The position numbers and the translations under genes were made by a program. The notes below the pieces were generated by a model. It was not told where the DNA came from and made no database searches. It saw nothing but the letters and a program-made list of their open reading frames with translations. 6,330 nt of DNA, taken from NCBI GenBank assembly GCA_021807585.1, contig JAKBCQ010000173.1:1-6330 (forward strand), in the 5' to 3' direction. This document shows positions 4,718 to 6,330 of the stretch, one piece after another (the first letter of the stretch is position 1; each line of letters starts with the position of its first letter). Source of the DNA: Planctomycetota bacterium (GTDB taxonomy: Bacteria; Planctomycetota; Planctomycetia; Isosphaerales; Isosphaeraceae).

Positions 4718-6330
4718 AGATCGCCTTGCGCAAGCTCGTTTCAGCGGGATATCTCCTCGTGTCGGCGATTCTCGTCGTCAATATCGTTATAACAATTGAA
4801 AACATACGTACACTTGATGATAATGAACGCTTATTATTGAGGTGTCGGCAGGTGCAAAACCGGTTGGAGCGCACGCTTTCGACGTTGAAAGACGCCGAAA
4901 CGGGGCAACGCGGCTATCTTCTCACGGGCGAGGCCGATTATTTGAAGCCGTATCGACGCGCGGTTGAAGGGATCGACGGCAATCTCGCGGGACTCGATCG
5001 GATGATCACGATCGACCCCCGAATGGTTGATTCGCTTGCGAAACTGAAGCCGCTGATTGAGAAAAAACTCGCTGAACTTCGCGATTCGATCGCGGTTCGC
5101 GATCGTCGGGGTATGAACGCCGCGATCGCGATCGTTCGGTCGAATCAAGGCGAGAACACGATGGATCGGATCCGCAATCTTGTCGCGATGATGCTCGATC
5201 GCGAGGCGCGGTTGTTTAGCGAGCGATCCGAGGTGATGCGAGCCGCGGTGAAAAAGACGATTTATACGTTTTCCTTGGTGTCGATCCTGGCGTTGGGTTT
5301 ATTGATCGCGACATGGCGGATCAACAGCGATCACAACATTGAGATCGATCGCGCCGCCGAGGCGATTCGGCTGAGCGAGGCGTGGCTTTCGACGACGCTG
5401 GCGAGCATCGGCGACGGTGTGATCGCGACCGACCCTCAAGGAGTGGTGCGCTTCCTCAACGGCATCGCGGCGTCGCTTACGGGCTGGCCGCGAGAACAAG
5501 CCGTCGGCAAGCCGCTCGACGAGGTTTTTCGCATCATCAACGAATCAACCCGCGATTACATTGAAAGCCCCGTCGGTCGGGTGATTTGCGAGGGGCGAAT
5601 CATCGGGCTGGCGAATCACACGATCCTCGTGGCGCGCGACGGCTCGGAAACCCCGATCGACGATAGCGCCGCGCCGATCCGCGACGAATCGGGCGCGATC
5701 ACCGGCGTCGTGCTCATCTTTCGCGACGTGATCGAGCGCAAACAAGCCGAGCGCGAACGCGAGCGACTCCTTGCGCTCGAACAGGCCGCACGCGCCGAGG
5801 CCGAACGCGCCGGTCGCGCCAAAGATTATTTCCTCGCGGTTCTCAGCCACGAACTCCGAACCCCGCTCACCCCCGTCCTCCTCACCGCGTCGGCTCTGCT
5901 TGAAGATCCTCAAACCCCCGATTCAATCCGCTCGGCGCTCGATCTGATCCGCCGCAACGTCGAGGCCGAGGCTCGCCTGATCGACGACCTCCTCGACGTC
6001 GGCCGGATCAACCGCGGTATTATTCATCTAAGAAAATGTTCGATTAATGTTCATGAACATTTAAAGCACGTCGTTGATTCTTGCTCGATCGATCTCGCCA
6101 AGGGGGGGCTCGCGTGCACGGTCGAGTTGGAATCGAACCGACCGATCATCGAAGCCGACCCCGCTCGCCTTCAGCAGATCTTTCGCAACCTGATTGAAAA
6201 CGCGCTCAAGTTCACCCCGGGAGGGGGATCGCTCTCGATCCGCGTGCGTGACGACGCTCGAACCGACGGTTCGGAGGCGATTCGGATCGATTTCATCGAC
6301 ACCGGAATCGGAATCGAATCCGAATATCTG
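4714..6330 (+). CDS. CHASE3-PAS membrane sensor histidine kinase, N-terminal part
   Basis: 539 codons run open to the right edge, so the C-terminus is missing. Domains in order: TM1 (about 10-29); CHASE3 extracytoplasmic sensor (about 35-175) with the family motif DAETGQRGYLLTGE at 60-73; TM2 (about 183-201); PAS/PAC (about 222-342, starting near the SIGDGVIATD strand); a charged Glu/Arg/Ala coiled coil (about 340-368); HisKA with H-box LSHELRTPLTP, phospho-acceptor His379; a HATPase domain with N-box NLIENALKF (Asn496) and the DTGIGI G1 motif at 529-534, after which the window ends. It should autophosphorylate His379 and pass phosphate to a receiver. Kinases with this layout often carry a C-terminal receiver, which would lie outside the window. 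The ligand is unknown. ATG 4714 is chosen because it opens directly into a basic-plus-TM start; the in-frame ATG 4582 would add 44 polar residues without a ribosome binding site. Confidence 0.9.
   Translation, partial: MKIALRKLVSAGYLLVSAILVVNIVITIENIRTLDDNERLLLRCRQVQNRLERTLSTLKDAETGQRGYLLTGEADYLKPYRRAVEGIDGNLAGLDRMITIDPRMVDSLAKLKPLIEKKLAELRDSIAVRDRRGMNAAIAIVRSNQGENTMDRIRNLVAMMLDREARLFSERSEVMRAAVKKTIYTFSLVSILALGLLIATWRINSDHNIEIDRAAEAIRLSEAWLSTTLASIGDGVIATDPQGVVRFLNGIAASLTGWPREQAVGKPLDEVFRIINESTRDYIESPVGRVICEGRIIGLANHTILVARDGSETPIDDSAAPIRDESGAITGVVLIFRDVIERKQAERERERLLALEQAARAEAERAGRAKDYFLAVLSHELRTPLTPVLLTASALLEDPQTPDSIRSALDLIRRNVEAEARLIDDLLDVGRINRGIIHLRKCSINVHEHLKHVVDSCSIDLAKGGLACTVELESNRPIIEADPARLQQIFRNLIENALKFTPGGGSLSIRVRDDARTDGSEAIRIDFIDTGIGIESEYL
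6046..6061. repeat. 16-bp perfect palindrome inside the kinase gene
   Basis: AATGTTCATGAACATT is self-complementary and sits in an AT-rich patch coding for the linker between the HisKA and HATPase domains. It may be a binding site, but a coding origin is simpler. Confidence 0.3.

Noticed and set aside
5545..5913. Minus-strand 122-codon frame
   Set aside because: Antisense to the PAS-HisKA part of the kinase, where the plus strand has unmistakable H-box and PAS motifs.

Overview
The window looks like bacterial chromosome, most likely from a planctomycete (Planctomycetota, perhaps Isosphaeraceae-like). That assignment is an inference. It rests on a TlpA-type redoxin with a long helical N-terminal part, a CHASE3-PAS hybrid-type sensor kinase, a membrane-anchored TPR-like protein, and sparse gene packing at roughly 57% GC (judged by eye). 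The hexamer CGATCG is strikingly frequent in all regions. I see no rRNA, tRNA, CRISPR array, transposase or insertion sequence.

Layout, left to right. (1) Positions 1-1518, minus strand: the N-terminal 506 codons of a membrane-anchored alpha-helical repeat protein that runs off the left edge. It starts at a GTG behind a good ribosome binding site. (2) Positions 1519-2056: a 538-base intergenic stretch with a weak -10 candidate for gene 1, a T-tract and a 9-bp inverted repeat that probably terminates gene 2. (3) Positions 2057-4210, minus strand: an exported protein of 717 residues made of two tandem copies of a helical region plus a TlpA/redoxin-like thioredoxin fold. In both copies the CxxC active site reads SxxS, so neither can do thiol-disulfide chemistry. 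(4) Positions 4211-4713: a divergent control region with a consensus-like promoter for the redoxin-like gene, a CGATCG-rich hairpin-forming leader, and a doubtful small reading frame overlapping the next start by ATGA. (5) Positions 4714-6330, plus strand: a membrane histidine kinase (TM-CHASE3-TM-PAS-HisKA-HATPase) that runs off the right edge inside its ATP-binding domain.

No shared pathway is evident. Genes 1 and 2 point the same way but are separated by a terminator-like hairpin. Gene 2 and the kinase are divergent and share one control region, so co-regulation is possible but not shown. The most unusual item is the double cysteine-less thioredoxin protein. Its two thioredoxin modules are about 98% identical in DNA over 376 bases, while an adjoining helical segment is only about 74% identical, a pattern suggesting gene conversion between the repeats.
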